Assembly: GCF_030164425.1 (NCBI RefSeq)
Contig: NZ_JASNJD010000020.1
Coordinates: 1 to 64,000, forward strand
Origin: Pseudodonghicola flavimaris
GTDB taxonomy: Bacteria > Pseudomonadota > Alphaproteobacteria > Rhodobacterales > Rhodobacteraceae
Direction: 5' to 3'
Length of the DNA stretch: 64,000 nt
The position numbers were made by a program, and so were the translations under genes. Positions within the stretch are counted from its first letter, which is position 1; each line of letters begins with the position of its first letter. The notes under the pieces were generated by a model. It was not told where the DNA came from, made no database searches, and was given only the letters and a program-made list of their open reading frames with translations. Below are positions 38,303 through 46,932 of the stretch, piece after piece.

Positions 38303-39316
38303 ATGACGGCGCTGCGCGAATATCAACGGCTCGAAGCCAGCGGGCTTTGGCGTCCGACCCCTGACGATCAAAGACGCGAAGTCATCGTTTCCATTGGCGA
38401 AGCGACCCTGACCGTGACCGATATGAACGACCGGGCGCTGACCCACTGGTCGCTCGCTGCGGTGTTGCGGCAGAATCCCGGCAACCTGCCGGCCATATAT
38501 TCCCCCGATGGCGACCCCGGCGAAACGCTGGAGCTCGGTGAAGACGAAGAAACGATGATCGCGGCGATCGAGAAGGTCCGCAGCGCGATCAGCCGGGCCA
38601 GGCCGAAACCCGGGCGGCTGCGGCTCGCCAGCGTCGCCACCAGCGTTGCGCTGGTGCTGATCCTTTTGGTCTTCTGGCTGCCCGGCGCGCTGCAGCGCCA
38701 TACGGTTCAGGTGGTCCCCGCCATCAAGCGTCAGGAAATCGGCAACGCCTTGCTCAGCCGGATCGAACGGGTGGCCGGTCAGGCCTGTCGCAGCGCCGAC
38801 AGCCGCCCGGTGCTGAAACAGCTTGCGCAGCGCACCGGTGCCGGCCGGCTGGTGGTGCTGAGAACCGGCGCCCGGCAGACCCTTCATCTGCCCGGCGATA
38901 TCGTTTTGCTGAACCGGGCGCTGATCGAGGAATACGAGGATCCGGCCGTCGTCGCCGGCTTCATCCTGGCCGAACAGGCGCGCGCCCGGCAGATCGATCC
39001 CCTGGCGGAGCTGCTGGATTACGGCGGGATTCTGGCCACCTTCCGCCTGCTCACCACCGGCGAGGTGACCCAAAAGACCCTGGACGATTACGCCGAACAG
39101 GTGCTGGTCGCGCCACGCCCGGAACTGAGCAACGAGTCCCTTCTGGCGGAATTCACCCGGGCTCGGGTGCCCTCCAGCCCCTATGCCTATGCGCTGGACA
39201 TCACCGGAGAAAGCGTTCTGGGACTGATCGAGGCCGATCCGATGGCGGGGCAGGATGCCGCCCCGGTGCTGCGCGATCGCGACTGGCTGCTGCTGCAGAA
39301 CATCTGCGTCGGCTGA
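38303..39316 (+). CDS. membrane protein with degenerate M48-peptidase-like domain
   Basis: A 337-residue protein. Residues 1-100 are soluble, 107-127 is one membrane segment, and the C-terminal domain (about 140-337) follows. The stretch PGDIVLLNRALIEEYEDPAVVAGFILAEQAR (197-227) matches the run-up to the HExxH helix of M48 peptidases, but the motif reads AEQAR: the glutamate is kept and both zinc histidines are lost. It is therefore probably a non-catalytic relative. The frame continues upstream to 37889 over the DUF2892 gene, and I take ATG 38303 as the start. Function unknown. Confidence 0.78.
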   Translation: MTALREYQRLEASGLWRPTPDDQRREVIVSIGEATLTVTDMNDRALTHWSLAAVLRQNPGNLPAIYSPDGDPGETLELGEDEETMIAAIEKVRSAISRARPKPGRLRLASVATSVALVLILLVFWLPGALQRHTVQVVPAIKRQEIGNALLSRIERVAGQACRSADSRPVLKQLAQRTGAGRLVVLRTGARQTLHLPGDIVLLNRALIEEYEDPAVVAGFILAEQARARQIDPLAELLDYGGILATFRLLTTGEVTQKTLDDYAEQVLVAPRPELSNESLLAEFTRARVPSSPYAYALDITGESVLGLIEADPMAGQDAAPVLRDRDWLLLQNICVG

Positions 39317-39370
39317 CGTGGCGGTCTGGCCCCGCCGCCGCTGCCCTGGGGCATGGCGCCTCAGGGCAGT

Positions 39371-40447
39371 TCAGCGGCTGGAGACGTCCTGGGTCCGCCG
39401 TACCGGTTCCGACCGGGTCGACAACCGCAGGATCGGCTTCGGCCCCCGCTCTGCCGGGGATTTCGCCACTTCGGCGGGCACGACCACAACGGGGCGGTCG
39501 ATCGGCACCTGCACCAGCACCCGCGGCACCGTCCGGGTCCAGATCTGATCGGTCTGCGCATCGCCCGCCGGGGTTCTCCCAGCGCGATAGGGGTTCAGCC
39601 GGTCGTCGTCGCGCACCACCGGGACGTAGCCCGTAGGCGGCCCCTGCACCTGGCGCGGGATCGCGGCAGTCAGCCGGCGCTCGGCCCGATGCGGGTTCAG
39701 CCGGTCATCCTTCCAAACCGGGCGATAACCGGCCGGGATCGACACATTGGTGGTGTTGCGCCGCCGCTCATAGACATGGCGCGGCACGGCGCGGGCGTTG
39801 GGATCGTAGATCGAGGATTGCGGCCCCCAGCCCTGGCCGTAGGTCACCGGCGGTTCCGCCTGCGGCCCGCAGCGTACACCGGGGCCGCGGTTGATATATT
39901 GCTGGCTGAAGGTCGACGCATTGGCGCAGGGGCCGCCCTGCTGCGCCGGCATATCGCGGCGCGGGGCGATCTCGGTCCGTTTCGGCTGCATCACCACCAC
40001 CGGTGCCGGGGCCGGGCGCCGCACCATGCGCGGTGCCGGGGCGGTCGGCGCCAGGGTCGGGGCCGGCCGGGTCGTCACCGCCTGCGGCAGCGGCTTGGGC
40101 GCCGGGGCGGCAGGCTGCTGCGACGGCGCCAAGGTGATCTCCACCGGGGCCGGCGCCCTGGTCTGCGCGGGCGCGGCGGCGGCGGTGCTGCCGGCCAATG
40201 TCGGCTGATAGCCGCAGACCTGCTTGCGATCCCGCGACACCCGCGGCACCCAGGTCACATTGCCGTCGATCCCCGCACGGATGAATATACAGCCGCGACT
40301 GTCGACATATTGCTTGCCCTGAAACGAGGCGGGCGGGAATTCCGCCGGCGTGGCAGCGGCCGGAGAGCGCAGCGATTGCGCCCCGGCGGACGTGGCGCCG
40401 ATGGCAGCGGCGACCAATGTAACAGCAATAACTCTTGTAAATTTCAT
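39371..40447 (-). CDS. secreted proline/alanine-rich protein with a repeated GY-PV-DDRLNP-RA motif
   Basis: A 358-residue exported protein (signal MKFTRVIAVTLVAAAIGATSAGA). A small N-terminal domain (45-80) has a Cys53/Cys78 pair and the phrase DGNVTWVPRVSRDR that I associate with Rhodobacterales SPOR-type envelope proteins. A proline/alanine-rich linker (90-155) follows, then a Cys174/Cys193 region, then two repeats: GYRPVWKDDRLNPHRA (240-255) and GYVPVVRDDDRLNPYRA (273-289). No clear C-terminal SPOR domain is seen. It may bind the cell wall or another envelope protein. Function is inferred only. Confidence 0.75.
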   Translation of the reverse strand: MKFTRVIAVTLVAAAIGATSAGAQSLRSPAAATPAEFPPASFQGKQYVDSRGCIFIRAGIDGNVTWVPRVSRDRKQVCGYQPTLAGSTAAAAPAQTRAPAPVEITLAPSQQPAAPAPKPLPQAVTTRPAPTLAPTAPAPRMVRRPAPAPVVVMQPKRTEIAPRRDMPAQQGGPCANASTFSQQYINRGPGVRCGPQAEPPVTYGQGWGPQSSIYDPNARAVPRHVYERRRNTTNVSIPAGYRPVWKDDRLNPHRAERRLTAAIPRQVQGPPTGYVPVVRDDDRLNPYRAGRTPAGDAQTDQIWTRTVPRVLVQVPIDRPVVVVPAEVAKSPAERGPKPILRLSTRSEPVRRTQDVSSR

Positions 40448-40551
40448 CCCAGGCCCCACAAGATGTGGCCCTCAGGATGCCGCAATTCCCCGGCTGAGTA
40501 AAGCGCGGACTTGGCCGGGGCAGCCCATGCCCCAGCCCCCGGGCCAACCGT

Positions 40552-41184
40552 TTACTTGGTGCCGAACATCCGGTCGCCCGCGTCGCCCAGCCCGGGCATG
40601 ATATAGCCCTTGCTGTTCAGCCCGCGATCGACCGAGGCGGTCACGATCGGCACATCGGGGTGAGCTTCCTTCATTCGGGCGACACCCTCGGGGGCAGCCA
40701 GCAGGCAGAGGAACCGGATATCGGTGGCGCCTGCCTGTTTCAGCAGGTCGATGGCGGCGGCAGAGCTGTTGCCGGTGGCCAGCATCGGATCGACCACGAT
40801 CACCATCCGGTCGTTCATGCCTTCCGGCACCTTGAAGTAATATTGCACCGGCTTCAGCGTCTCTTCGTCGCGATAGAGCCCGACGAAACCGACCCGGGCC
40901 GAGGGCACCAGTTCCAGCACGCCGTCCAGCATGCCGTTGCCGGCGCGCAGGATCGACACCAGCGCCAGTTTCTTGCCGGCCAGGATCGGCGCGTCCATCT
41001 CTTCCAGCGGCGTTTCGATGGCGCGGGTGGTCATCGGCATCTCGCGGGTGATCTCATAGGCCAGCAGCAGCGTGATCTCATGCAGCAGCCGGCGGAACTC
41101 GGCCGAGGAGGCGCCCTTGTCCCGCATCAGGGTCAGCTTGTGCTGAACCAGCGGATGATCGACGACGGTCAGATGCTCTTGCAT
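40552..41184 (-). CDS. upp: uracil phosphoribosyltransferase
   Basis: A 210-residue enzyme that makes UMP from uracil and PRPP. The N-terminal [15 protein letters not shown], the RAGNGMLDG region and the PRPP loop [16 protein letters not shown] are typical of UPRT, as is the uracil-binding [12 protein letters not shown] at the C-terminus. It lies downstream of cdd-deoA-deoB in the same direction with a 110-base gap, completing salvage of pyrimidine bases released by the phosphorylase. Confidence 0.97.
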   Translation of the reverse strand: MQEHLTVVDHPLVQHKLTLMRDKGASSAEFRRLLHEITLLLAYEITREMPMTTRAIETPLEEMDAPILAGKKLALVSILRAGNGMLDGVLELVPSARVGFVGLYRDEETLKPVQYYFKVPEGMNDRMVIVVDPMLATGNSSAAAIDLLKQAGATDIRFLCLLAAPEGVARMKEAHPDVPIVTASVDRGLNSKGYIMPGLGDAGDRMFGTK

Positions 41185-41294
41185 GGCGGTCTCTCCCGGA
41201 AGGATGGCGATAAAACTGTGGTCTTTCCTTTAGGCCGGGCCTCCCCTCTGCCGCAAGCCCAAGCCGCCGGCACTGGGGAAAAACACGCGGAACA

Positions 41295-42506
41295 TCACAA
41301 AAAGCTCCGCCCCGGCCCCCGCTCCGCCAGGTTCAGGTGATCGGCGATGCTGGCGGCCACATCGGTGAAGCCACGAAGCCCGACCGGCTTCGCCCCCCGC
41401 CCGGCCCCCAGCACCGGCACCCGTTCGCGGGTGTGATCGGTGCCGCTCCAGCTCGGGTCGTTGCCGTGATCGGCGGTCAGGATCATCAGATCCCCGGGCC
41501 TGAGCCGGGCGATCAGCGGCCCGATCGCCGCATCGAACCATTCCAGCGCCCGGGCATAGCCGGCGATATCCCGGCGGTGCCCGTAAAGACTGTCGAATTC
41601 GACGAAATTGGCGAAGGTCAGGCTGCCCTCCCCGGCGCTGTCGATCAGCCCGCCAAGATGATCCATCAGCGCCGCATCCGTCCCCTTCACCACATCGTCG
41701 ATGCCCTGCATCGAGAAGATATCGCCGATCTTGCCCACCGCATGCACATGACCACCGGCGGCCTGCACCCAGTCGGTCAGCACCGGCGCCGGCGGAGCGA
41801 TGGCGAAATCGCGACGATGCGGCGTGCGGGTGAAACCGGTCTCCGCGGTGCCGACAAAGGGGCGCGCGATCACCCGGCCCACCTTCATCGCGTGCAGGAG
41901 CGGCGCCACCTCGGCGCAGAGCGTCAGCAGCCGGTCGAGCCCGAAACGCTCCTCATGCGCGGCGATCTGAAACACGCTGTCGGCGGAGGTGTAGCAGATC
42001 GGCCAGCCGGTGCGTATGTGCTCGCCCCCCAGCCGGTCGAGGATCTCGGTCCCCGAGGCATGGCAATCGCCCAGGATGCCGTCGGTTCCCGCCGCCCGTG
42101 CCACCGCCGCGCTCAGCTCCGGCGGGAAGGCCGGCCGGGTATCGGGGAAATAGTGCCAGTCCCAGGGCACCGGCAGGCCGGCCAGCTCCCAATGCCCCGA
42201 CGGCGTATCCTTGCCCGGAGACACCTCGCTCGCCGCTCCCCAGAGCCCCTGCGGCACCGCCCCGAGGCCCGGCGCCACAGCCCCAGAGGCCAGCCGGATC
42301 GCCGCCCCCAGACCCAGCGCATCGAGATGCGGCAGCCGCAACGGGCCGCAACGCCCCTGATCCGCCCGCCCCTCGGCACAGGCGCGGGCGATATGGGCCA
42401 GCGTATTGGCCCCGGTGTCGGGCGTTTCGCCGTTGAAGAACCGGCCGGCGTCCGGTGCGCCGCCGATGCCGACGGAATCCATCACCACCAGAAACGCCCG
42501 GGTCAT
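41295..42506 (-). CDS. deoB: phosphopentomutase
   Basis: A 403-residue alkaline-phosphatase-superfamily mutase that interconverts (deoxy)ribose 1- and 5-phosphates. VMDSVGIGGAPDA carries N-terminal metal ligands, GKDTPSGHWE the phosphorylatable threonine, and LTADHGND the second metal site. Its start overlaps deoA by ATGA (42503-42506). It uses the sugar phosphate released by DeoA. No deoC aldolase gene is in the window. Confidence 0.97.
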   Translation of the reverse strand: MTRAFLVVMDSVGIGGAPDAGRFFNGETPDTGANTLAHIARACAEGRADQGRCGPLRLPHLDALGLGAAIRLASGAVAPGLGAVPQGLWGAASEVSPGKDTPSGHWELAGLPVPWDWHYFPDTRPAFPPELSAAVARAAGTDGILGDCHASGTEILDRLGGEHIRTGWPICYTSADSVFQIAAHEERFGLDRLLTLCAEVAPLLHAMKVGRVIARPFVGTAETGFTRTPHRRDFAIAPPAPVLTDWVQAAGGHVHAVGKIGDIFSMQGIDDVVKGTDAALMDHLGGLIDSAGEGSLTFANFVEFDSLYGHRRDIAGYARALEWFDAAIGPLIARLRPGDLMILTADHGNDPSWSGTDHTRERVPVLGAGRGAKPVGLRGFTDVAASIADHLNLAERGPGRSFL

Positions 42507-43822
42507 GGTGCGATCCTGTCGTGGATCAACTCCGGAACCAGGACCGGATCGGGGCCGATGGTGATCGCCGCGCGCACCATCGCCGCCGCCCGCCGCGCCG
42601 CGTCCTCGCGGGCGGCATGAACCAGCGCCAGCGGCGTGGAAGCCTCCACCCGGGCGCCCAGCCGGATCACATCGGAGAGGCCGACGGCGGGATCGATAGT
42701 ATCGGTCTCCACCTGCCGCCCGCCCCCCAGCGCCACCACCGCCAGACCCAGCGCCTCGCCATCGATGGCGGTGACATAGCCGGAAGCCCGCGCCGGAATT
42801 TCGTGAATCACCGTCGCCTCCGGCAGGAAGCGGCCCCAGGTGTCAACGAAGCTGAGCGGCCCGCCCTGCGCCGCGATCATCGCCCCGAACCGCTCCGCCG
42901 CGCGGCCATCGGCGATCGCGGCGGCAATCGCCGCCTCCCCCGCCGTGATGGTGTCGGCCAGACCGGCATCGCAAAGCAGCTGCCCCCCCAACGCCACCGA
43001 AAGCGCGTGCAACGACCCGGTGGTCTGCCCCGCCAGCACCTGCATCGCGGCATCGACCTCCAGCGCGTTCCCCAGCGCCGGCGCCAGCGGCTGCGCCATA
43101 TCGGTGATCAGCGCCGAGGCACGGCAACCGGCGGCATTGGCGGTTTCGGTCAGGGCGCGGGCCAGCGCTGCCGCCGCCTCCGGCGTCTTCATGAAGGCGC
43201 CGCTGCCCAGTTTCACGTCCAGCACCAGCGCCTGCGGCGCCTCCGCCAGCTTCTTCGACAGGATCGAGGCGGTGATCAGATCGAGGCTTTCCACCGTCCC
43301 GGTGACATCGCGCACCGCATAGAGCCGGCGGTCCGCCGGCGCGATATCGGCCGAGGCGCCGGCGATGACGCAGCCGGCGCGGGTGACGATCTGCGCCAGC
43401 ATATCGGCCGGGAACTGGGTGGAGACGCCGGGGATCGCCTCCAGCTTGTCGAGGGTGCCGCCGGTATGACCCAGCCCACGGCCCGAGATCATCGGCACGA
43501 AGGCGCCGCAGGCGGCCAGCGCCGGCGCCAGCACCAGTGACACGCAATCGCCGACGCCGCCGGTGGAATGCTTGTCGACCACCGGGCCGTCCAGCGCCCA
43601 GCCCATCACCGCGCCGCTGTCACGCATCGCCAGGGTCAGCGCGGTCCGCCCCGCCGCCCCCAGATCGCCCCGACAGACCCCCATGGCAAAAGCGCCGGCC
43701 TGGGCATCGCTGACCCGGCCATCGGCCAGACCCGCGGCGAACCAGCGCAGCTCTTCCTCCGTCGGGGCCTCGCCCCGGCGCAGCCGGGACAGCACCCTGC
43801 GCGCATCCAGACGCGACTCCAT
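42503..43822 (-). CDS. deoA: thymidine phosphorylase
   Basis: A 439-residue nucleoside phosphorylase. The DKHSTGGVGDCVSL block binds phosphate and is the family signature. MISGRGLGHTGGTLDKLE and DVKLGSGAFMK follow, and the C-terminal domain is complete. It splits thymidine (and deoxyuridine) into base and deoxyribose 1-phosphate, which passes to DeoB. It starts four bases after the cdd stop. Confidence 0.97.
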   Translation of the reverse strand: MESRLDARRVLSRLRRGEAPTEEELRWFAAGLADGRVSDAQAGAFAMGVCRGDLGAAGRTALTLAMRDSGAVMGWALDGPVVDKHSTGGVGDCVSLVLAPALAACGAFVPMISGRGLGHTGGTLDKLEAIPGVSTQFPADMLAQIVTRAGCVIAGASADIAPADRRLYAVRDVTGTVESLDLITASILSKKLAEAPQALVLDVKLGSGAFMKTPEAAAALARALTETANAAGCRASALITDMAQPLAPALGNALEVDAAMQVLAGQTTGSLHALSVALGGQLLCDAGLADTITAGEAAIAAAIADGRAAERFGAMIAAQGGPLSFVDTWGRFLPEATVIHEIPARASGYVTAIDGEALGLAVVALGGGRQVETDTIDPAVGLSDVIRLGARVEASTPLALVHAAREDAARRAAAMVRAAITIGPDPVLVPELIHDRIAP

Positions 43823-43826
43823 CGGA

Positions 43827-44219
43827 TCAGCTCTTTTTCATATGGTCGGTGTTGAAGGCGCCCGGCAGCAGCTCCGCGAGTGTCATCACCTGCTCCTCGC
43901 CGGCAATGGTGCCCATGATCACCGGCACATGACCGGCGCCGAATTCCGCCAGCTTCTGCCGGCAGCCGCCGCAGGGCGACACCGGCATCGGTGAGTCGGC
44001 GATGACATAGACCTCATGCAGCACCGTCTCTCCGGCGGCGACCATGGCGGCGATGGCCCCGGCCTCGGCGCAGGTGCCCTCGGGGTAGGACACATTTTCG
44101 ACATTGCAGCCGGTGTAGACCGTGCCCGAGGCCGCGCGGATCGCCGCCCCGACCTTGAACTTGGAATAGGGCGCATAGGCGTTTTCGAAAACGGTGGTGG
44201 CTGCGGCTCTCAGGGACAT
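43827..44219 (-). CDS. cdd: cytidine deaminase
   Basis: A 130-residue zinc deaminase that converts cytidine and deoxycytidine to uridine forms. YAPYSKFKVGAA is the N-terminal block, TCAEAGA provides the Cys-x-Glu zinc/proton-shuttle motif, and PCGGCRQ the other two zinc cysteines. ATG 44219 is chosen. The 36-codon upstream extension is arginine/glycine-rich and crosses the divergent promoter. First gene of the pyrimidine salvage operon cdd-deoA-deoB. Confidence 0.96.
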   Translation of the reverse strand: MSLRAAATTVFENAYAPYSKFKVGAAIRAASGTVYTGCNVENVSYPEGTCAEAGAIAAMVAAGETVLHEVYVIADSPMPVSPCGGCRQKLAEFGAGHVPVIMGTIAGEEQVMTLAELLPGAFNTDHMKKS

Positions 44220-44374
44220 CTCACTCTCCGGTGTTTTTGCCCATCTTGCGACCCCGCCGCCGGGATGCAAGGCCGGATACGCCGCAGGCGCCCGGCCGGC
44301 CCTGCCCCGCGCCCCCGGAGGCCGCATGGAAACACGTGCGATGCAAATCCGCGGTTTCGCCCGGATCGAAAGAG

Positions 44375-44394
44375 GTTTAATATTAAACTATACT
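44375..44394 (+). promoter_or_regulatory. perfect 14-base palindrome abutting the -10 of maeB
   Basis: GTTTAATATTAAAC (44375-44388) is a perfect palindrome, followed directly by TATACT (44389-44394), a good -10 hexamer 20 bases before the maeB ATG. The palindrome fills the spacer region and no good -35 is visible, so an activator or repressor probably binds here. The regulator is unknown. Confidence 0.5.
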
Positions 44395-44414
44395 CTCCCA
44401 ACGGAGCACCCCAG

Positions 44415-46688
44415 ATGAGCGAGCATCAGAACCTGCGGCAGGCCGCGCTGTTCTATCATGAATATCCCAAGCCCGGGAAACTCGAGATTCGCGCGACCAA
44501 GCCGATGGCCAACGGCCGCGACCTGAGCCGCGCCTATTCACCCGGGGTGGCGGAGGCCTGTCTTGAGATCAAGGCCGATCCGGCCAATTCCGCCCGCTAC
44601 ACCGCGCGCGGCAATCTGGTGGCGGTGGTGACGAACGGCACCGCGGTGCTGGGGCTCGGCAACATCGGGGCGCTGGCCTCCAAGCCGGTGATGGAGGGCA
44701 AGGCCGTGCTCTTCAAGAAATTCGCCAGCATCGACTGTTTCGATATCGAGCTGAACGAACCCGATCCGGAGAAGCTGGCCGAGATCGTCTGCGCGCTGGA
44801 GCCGACCTTCGGCGCCATCAACCTTGAGGACATCAAGGCGCCCGACTGTTTCATCGTCGAGAAGATCTGCCGCGAGCGGATGAACATCCCGGTGTTCCAC
44901 GACGATCAGCACGGCACCGCCATCGTGGTCGGCGCCGCCGCCAAGAACGCGCTGCATGTCGCCGGCAAGGCCTTCGAGGATATCAAGATCGTCTCCACCG
45001 GTGGCGGCGCCGCCGGGATCGCCTGCCTCAACATGCTGCTCAAGCTCGGCGTCCGGCGTGAGAACGTCTGGCTCTGCGACATTCACGGGCTGGTCTACGA
45101 GGGGCGCGAGGTGGACATGAACCCGCAGAAAGCGGCCTATGCCCAGCCCTCCGACCTGCGCGATCTGGATCAGGTGATCGAAGGCGCCGACATGTTCCTC
45201 GGCCTGTCCGGCCCCAACGTTCTGACGCCGAAAATGGTGGCGAAGATGAACAGCCGCCCAGTGATCTTCGCCCTCGCCAACCCGACGCCCGAAATCCTGC
45301 CCGAGGAGGCACGCAAGGTCGCCCCCGACGCGATCATCGCCACCGGCCGCTCGGACTATCCCAACCAGGTCAACAACGTCCTGTGTTTCCCCTTCATCTT
45401 CCGCGGCGCGCTGGATGTCGGCGCGACCGAGATCAACGATGCGATGCAGCTGGCCTGTATCGACGGCATCGCGCAGCTGGCGCGCGCCACCACCAGCGCC
45501 GAGGCGGCGGCCGCCTATCGCGGGGAACAGCTGACCTTCGGCGCCGATTACCTGATCCCGAAACCCTTCGATCCCCGGCTGATCGGCACCGTCGCCACCG
45601 CCGTCGCCAAGGCGGCGATGGAAAGCGGCGTGGCCAGCCGGCCGCTGGAGGATCTGGCCGCCTACAAGCAGAAACTGAACGGCTCGGTGTTCAAATCGGC
45701 GATGATGATGCGCCCGGTGTTCGAAGCTGCCCGCACCGCCAGCCGCCGCATCGTCTTTGCCGAGGGCGAGGACGAACGGGTGCTGCGCGCCTCGCAGGCG
45801 GTGCTGGAGGAGACCACCGAGACACCGATCCTGATCGGCCGGCCCGACGTGATCGAGCGGCGCTGCGAACGCTACGGGCTGACCATCCGCCCGGGCCGCG
45901 ACTTCGAGATCGTCAACCCGCAGGACGACCCGCGCTATCGCGATTACTGGGGCACCTATCATTCGCTGATGTCGCGGCGGGGCGTCACCCCCGATCTGGC
46001 CCGCGCCATCATGCGCACCAATACCACCGCCATCGGCGCGGTGATGGTCCAGCGCGGCGAGGCCGACAGCCTGATCTGCGGCACCTTCGGTCAGTACCTG
46101 TGGCACCTGAACTATATCCAGCAGGTGCTGGGCAGCGGGGCGCTGCATCCGGTCGGCGCCCTGTCGCTGATGATTCTGGAAGACGGGCCGCTGTTCATCG
46201 CCGACACCCATGTGCATCACGACCCGACGCCCGAACAGATCACCGAAACGGTGATCGGTGCCGCGCGCCATGTCCGCCGCTTCGGGCTGGAGCCGAATGT
46301 GGCGCTTTGCTCGCATTCGCAATTCGGCAACCTCGATTGCGGCACCGGGCAACGGATGCGGGCCGCGCTGGAGATCCTCGATTCCGAACCGCGCAACTTC
46401 AACTACGAAGGCGAGATGCATATCGACGCCGCGCTGGATGCCGATCTGCGCGAACGCATCTTCCCCGAAACCCGGCTCAAGGGCGCCGCCAACGTGCTGG
46501 TCTTCGCCAATACCGATGCCGCCTCCGGGGTGCGTAACATCCTGAAAATGAAGGGCGGCGGGCTCGAAGTCGGACCGGTCCTGATGGGGATGGGCAACCG
46601 CGCCCATATCGTGACCCCCTCGATCACCACCCGCGGGCTGCTGAACATGAGCGCCATCGCCGGCACGCCGGTGGCCCACTACGGCTGA
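44415..46688 (+). CDS. maeB: NADP-dependent malic enzyme with C-terminal phosphotransacetylase-like domain
   Basis: A 757-residue fusion. The malic-enzyme part (1 to about 420) has [22 protein letters not shown] and the nucleotide motif GGGAAGIA. The second part (about 440-757) is phosphotransacetylase-like ([31 protein letters not shown]). MaeB oxidatively decarboxylates malate to pyruvate with NADP+; the second domain is not thought to have acetyltransferase activity and mediates acetyl-CoA regulation. Start at ATG 44415 with CGGAG upstream. It is divergent from cdd. Confidence 0.96.
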   Translation: MSEHQNLRQAALFYHEYPKPGKLEIRATKPMANGRDLSRAYSPGVAEACLEIKADPANSARYTARGNLVAVVTNGTAVLGLGNIGALASKPVMEGKAVLFKKFASIDCFDIELNEPDPEKLAEIVCALEPTFGAINLEDIKAPDCFIVEKICRERMNIPVFHDDQHGTAIVVGAAAKNALHVAGKAFEDIKIVSTGGGAAGIACLNMLLKLGVRRENVWLCDIHGLVYEGREVDMNPQKAAYAQPSDLRDLDQVIEGADMFLGLSGPNVLTPKMVAKMNSRPVIFALANPTPEILPEEARKVAPDAIIATGRSDYPNQVNNVLCFPFIFRGALDVGATEINDAMQLACIDGIAQLARATTSAEAAAAYRGEQLTFGADYLIPKPFDPRLIGTVATAVAKAAMESGVASRPLEDLAAYKQKLNGSVFKSAMMMRPVFEAARTASRRIVFAEGEDERVLRASQAVLEETTETPILIGRPDVIERRCERYGLTIRPGRDFEIVNPQDDPRYRDYWGTYHSLMSRRGVTPDLARAIMRTNTTAIGAVMVQRGEADSLICGTFGQYLWHLNYIQQVLGSGALHPVGALSLMILEDGPLFIADTHVHHDPTPEQITETVIGAARHVRRFGLEPNVALCSHSQFGNLDCGTGQRMRAALEILDSEPRNFNYEGEMHIDAALDADLRERIFPETRLKGAANVLVFANTDAASGVRNILKMKGGGLEVGPVLMGMGNRAHIVTPSITTRGLLNMSAIAGTPVAHYG

Positions 46689-46722
46689 CGTCGCCGGGCA
46701 TCGCGAATCAGACCCCGGGCGT

Positions 46723-46805
46723 TTTGCAATCGTCCGGGGTTGAGAAGTTTGCAAAGTCGCGGGCCGCTTTGCTTCGCCCCCGATCGCTTTGCCATGTTTG
46801 CAAAA
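46723..46805. promoter_or_regulatory. cluster of five TTTGC boxes upstream of prpE
   Basis: TTTGC starts at 46723, 46748, 46768, 46788 and 46797, three of them extended to TTTGCAA or TTTGCAAA. The short-chain acyl-CoA regulators of the ScfR family (PccR, RamB) bind TTTGCAAA-type boxes. Gene prpE, the first step of propionate use, starts at 46933. The spacing does not match the TTTGCAAA-N4-TTTGCAAA arrangement exactly. Confidence 0.55.
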
Positions 46806-46932
46806 TTTTCCTGTCCCCCACGCCTCCCCCCGGCAACTTTATTGCGATAATCTGACGCGAAGTCCTGCACCCGGCTTGCCCGAAGGGAACGCGGCTCGTA
46901 ACACGAGCACAGACGCTAGAGGAGGGAGTACC

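Noticed and set aside
44538-46754. A 738-codon minus-strand frame opposite maeB
   Set aside because: Same reason: maeB is complete, and the antisense translation shows no recognisable domain.
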